A DNA stretch of 64,000 nt from Clostridium ihumii AP5 (lineage in GTDB: Bacteria; Bacillota; Clostridia; Clostridiales; Clostridiaceae), in NCBI RefSeq assembly GCF_000612845.1, contig NZ_CCAT010000063.1:1-64000 (forward strand), read 5' to 3'. The notes below the pieces were generated by a model, which worked only from the letters and a program-made list of their open reading frames with translations, was not told the origin of the DNA and did not search any database. The translations under genes and the position numbers were made by a program. This document shows, one piece after another, positions 62,853-64,000 of the stretch. Within the stretch, counting starts at the first letter, position 1, and each line of letters starts with the position of its first letter.

Positions 62853-64000
62853 TTATATATTAAAGTATAAAATATCTATACTCTCTTCATCAAGTTTGTC
62901 AAATTCCTTTAATGACCTTATAATCTCCTCTAAAGCCATAGGTGTATATCCATTTCTTTCATATAATTTAGCTAATTCTAATAGACAATTTTTGCTATTT
63001 ATATAATTTAATGATTCTACTGCCTTTTCAAACAATTCAAATTCATTTGCCCTTATTAAAACTTGTAATAGATTTATAATTTCCTTTAATATAGGTTCAT
63101 CAAATTCTTTTTCAATCTTATTTCCTGCACATAAATCATATATAAGTTTAATTGCAGCTTTTTTATTTTCATCATTAATTACTTCAAAGTCTTCATCTAA
63201 AATTAACTTATTGGTAATAATTTTTATAAGAATTATATATGCTTTTGAATCATTAAAGTAAGGTGATTCTTTGGGCATTCTTATTAATTGATAATATGCC
63301 CTTTCTGGTTTATTTAAATATATCAAAATTTTAGATAATACATCTATTAATATATCTGTTGCTACTTTTTGATTTTGATCTAAACTATATTGTAGTGCCT
63401 CTTCATAATATTTAAGTTCAGTAATTATAATTATAAATAACGTCATATTATTTACATCATTTAAATCAAAAATGCTTTTCAGTTTATCTATTGTTTTTTC
63501 TTTTCCAAGTGATTTATCATAACATTTTGCAATATTAAAATATTGTCCCCAATTTTCACTATTTGACTCTAAACACTTTTCAAAATTATTTATAGCCTCA
63601 TCATAATCTTTTAATTTAAAATAAATATTTCCTAATTCATAATACGCTCTAAATGTAGACGCTCCATTTATAAATCTTAAATGAATTGGTGCTTCACCCA
63701 TGCTTATACACTTTTCATATTCTTTAATTGCTAAAGTATATTTTTTCTGTTTTGCTAGTGTTAATGCTTTGTAAAAATATAAGTCCGTGAAATCTGGAAA
63801 GAAACTTATTCCTTCATCAATGCCTTTAATAGCCTCTTCATACTTTTTCATATCAAATAATAACATTATTCTTCTTAATATTAATTTGTTACCATAACCT
63901 TCACTTGGATTCATAACATTATATGCAGTATTAAAATGTTTTAATGAATTTTCCAAATCACTCATTGCATAATATTCAACTGCCATATTAAAATTTTGGA
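62853..64000 (-). CDS. TPR-repeat protein, C-terminal part (runs off the window)
   Basis: The frame is open to the last base of the window, so the real start lies beyond; the first ATG inside is at 63986. Visible tetratricopeptide repeats include YYAMSDLENSLKHFNTAYNV, KKYEEAIKGIDEGISFFPDFTDLYFYKALTLAKQKKYTLAIKEYEKC and YELGNIYFKLKDYDEAINNFEKCLESNSENW. The C-terminal half (about 190-377) is all helical with weaker repeats. TPR proteins bind partners; a clostridial version next to a spore-surface-like gene may belong to cell-surface or spore assembly, but that is inference. Confidence 0.8.
   Translation of the reverse strand, partial: QNFNMAVEYYAMSDLENSLKHFNTAYNVMNPSEGYGNKLILRRIMLLFDMKKYEEAIKGIDEGISFFPDFTDLYFYKALTLAKQKKYTLAIKEYEKCISMGEAPIHLRFINGASTFRAYYELGNIYFKLKDYDEAINNFEKCLESNSENWGQYFNIAKCYDKSLGKEKTIDKLKSIFDLNDVNNMTLFIIIITELKYYEEALQYSLDQNQKVATDILIDVLSKILIYLNKPERAYYQLIRMPKESPYFNDSKAYIILIKIITNKLILDEDFEVINDENKKAAIKLIYDLCAGNKIEKEFDEPILKEIINLLQVLIRANEFELFEKAVESLNYINSKNCLLELAKLYERNGYTPMALEEIIRSLKEFDKLDEESIDILYFNI

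Noticed and set aside
1-64000. tRNA or rRNA genes
   Set aside because: I found no cloverleaf or rRNA-like sequence other than the tRNA-like part of tmRNA; a tRNA scan would settle it.

Overview
The window is chromosomal DNA of a very AT-rich Firmicute, most likely a Clostridium (sensu stricto). The evidence is AT-rich codon use, AGGAGG-type ribosome binding sites before nearly every gene, a tmRNA tag ending AEDNFALAA, and gene families typical of anaerobic clostridia. Almost everything before 57.9 kb is read from the minus strand. The species cannot be fixed from the sequence alone.

Region 1 (about 0.5-17.7 kb, minus strand) is an anaerobic choline-utilisation (cut) microcompartment locus. 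In transcription order it holds a Fe-dependent alcohol dehydrogenase (CutO-like), a MerR-family regulator, a DMT-like transporter with a small winged-helix-like protein, two BMC-H shell proteins, an aldehyde dehydrogenase homologue whose catalytic Cys is Ser, choline TMA-lyase CutC, its activase CutD, a EutS/PduU-like shell protein, EutP/PduV-like GTPase, a EutT-like protein, EutJ, a divergent BMC protein, the EutN vertex protein, EutQ, a BMC protein with a long acidic tail, a catalytically complete acetaldehyde dehydrogenase, PduL and a final BMC-H. Together they should cleave choline to trimethylamine and acetaldehyde, and turn acetaldehyde into ethanol, acetyl-CoA, acetyl phosphate and ATP inside a protein shell. 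A promoter with a 20-bp spacer and a palindrome in the spacer, typical of MerR control, precedes the transporter.

Region 2 (17.8-24.6 kb) is mixed: a small membrane-anchored protein, a LysR regulator, a beta-rich protein ending in CC, a membrane protein, a tRNA-dihydrouridine synthase, and an OPT-family transporter followed by a PqqD-like protein.

Region 3 (24.7-54.5 kb) is dominated by peptide-sensing and peptide-detoxifying modules: four sets of ABC transporter plus OmpR-type response regulator plus sensor kinase, and two more ABC-2 exporters. One set is a lantibiotic-immunity cluster (NisI-like lipoprotein, LanFEG transporter, NisRK-like regulators) with no bacteriocin gene in sight. A DUF3990/DUF3791 operon resembling an ADP-ribosyltransferase toxin-antitoxin lies at 41.5-42.5 kb.

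The most unusual locus is at 47.6-48.6 kb: a tmRNA gene (ssrA, minus strand) interrupted in its T-loop by a 272-nt group I intron with no internal ORF. A broken LAGLIDADG homing-endonuclease gene abuts the tmRNA 3' end. A nearly identical 345-bp copy of that segment lies 4.9 kb away in direct orientation, so the pair flanks one whole ABC/two-component module.

Region 4 (54.6-64 kb) has a P-type ATPase, a MATE exporter, a flavodoxin, a secreted amidase-domain protein, SmpB (the tmRNA partner), a beta-rich surface-like protein and the end of a TPR protein. Four AT-rich, non-coding, MITE-like elements with TATAGGGTTCC-type inverted ends occupy intergenic gaps at 38.3, 49.8, 57.3 and 61.9 kb.
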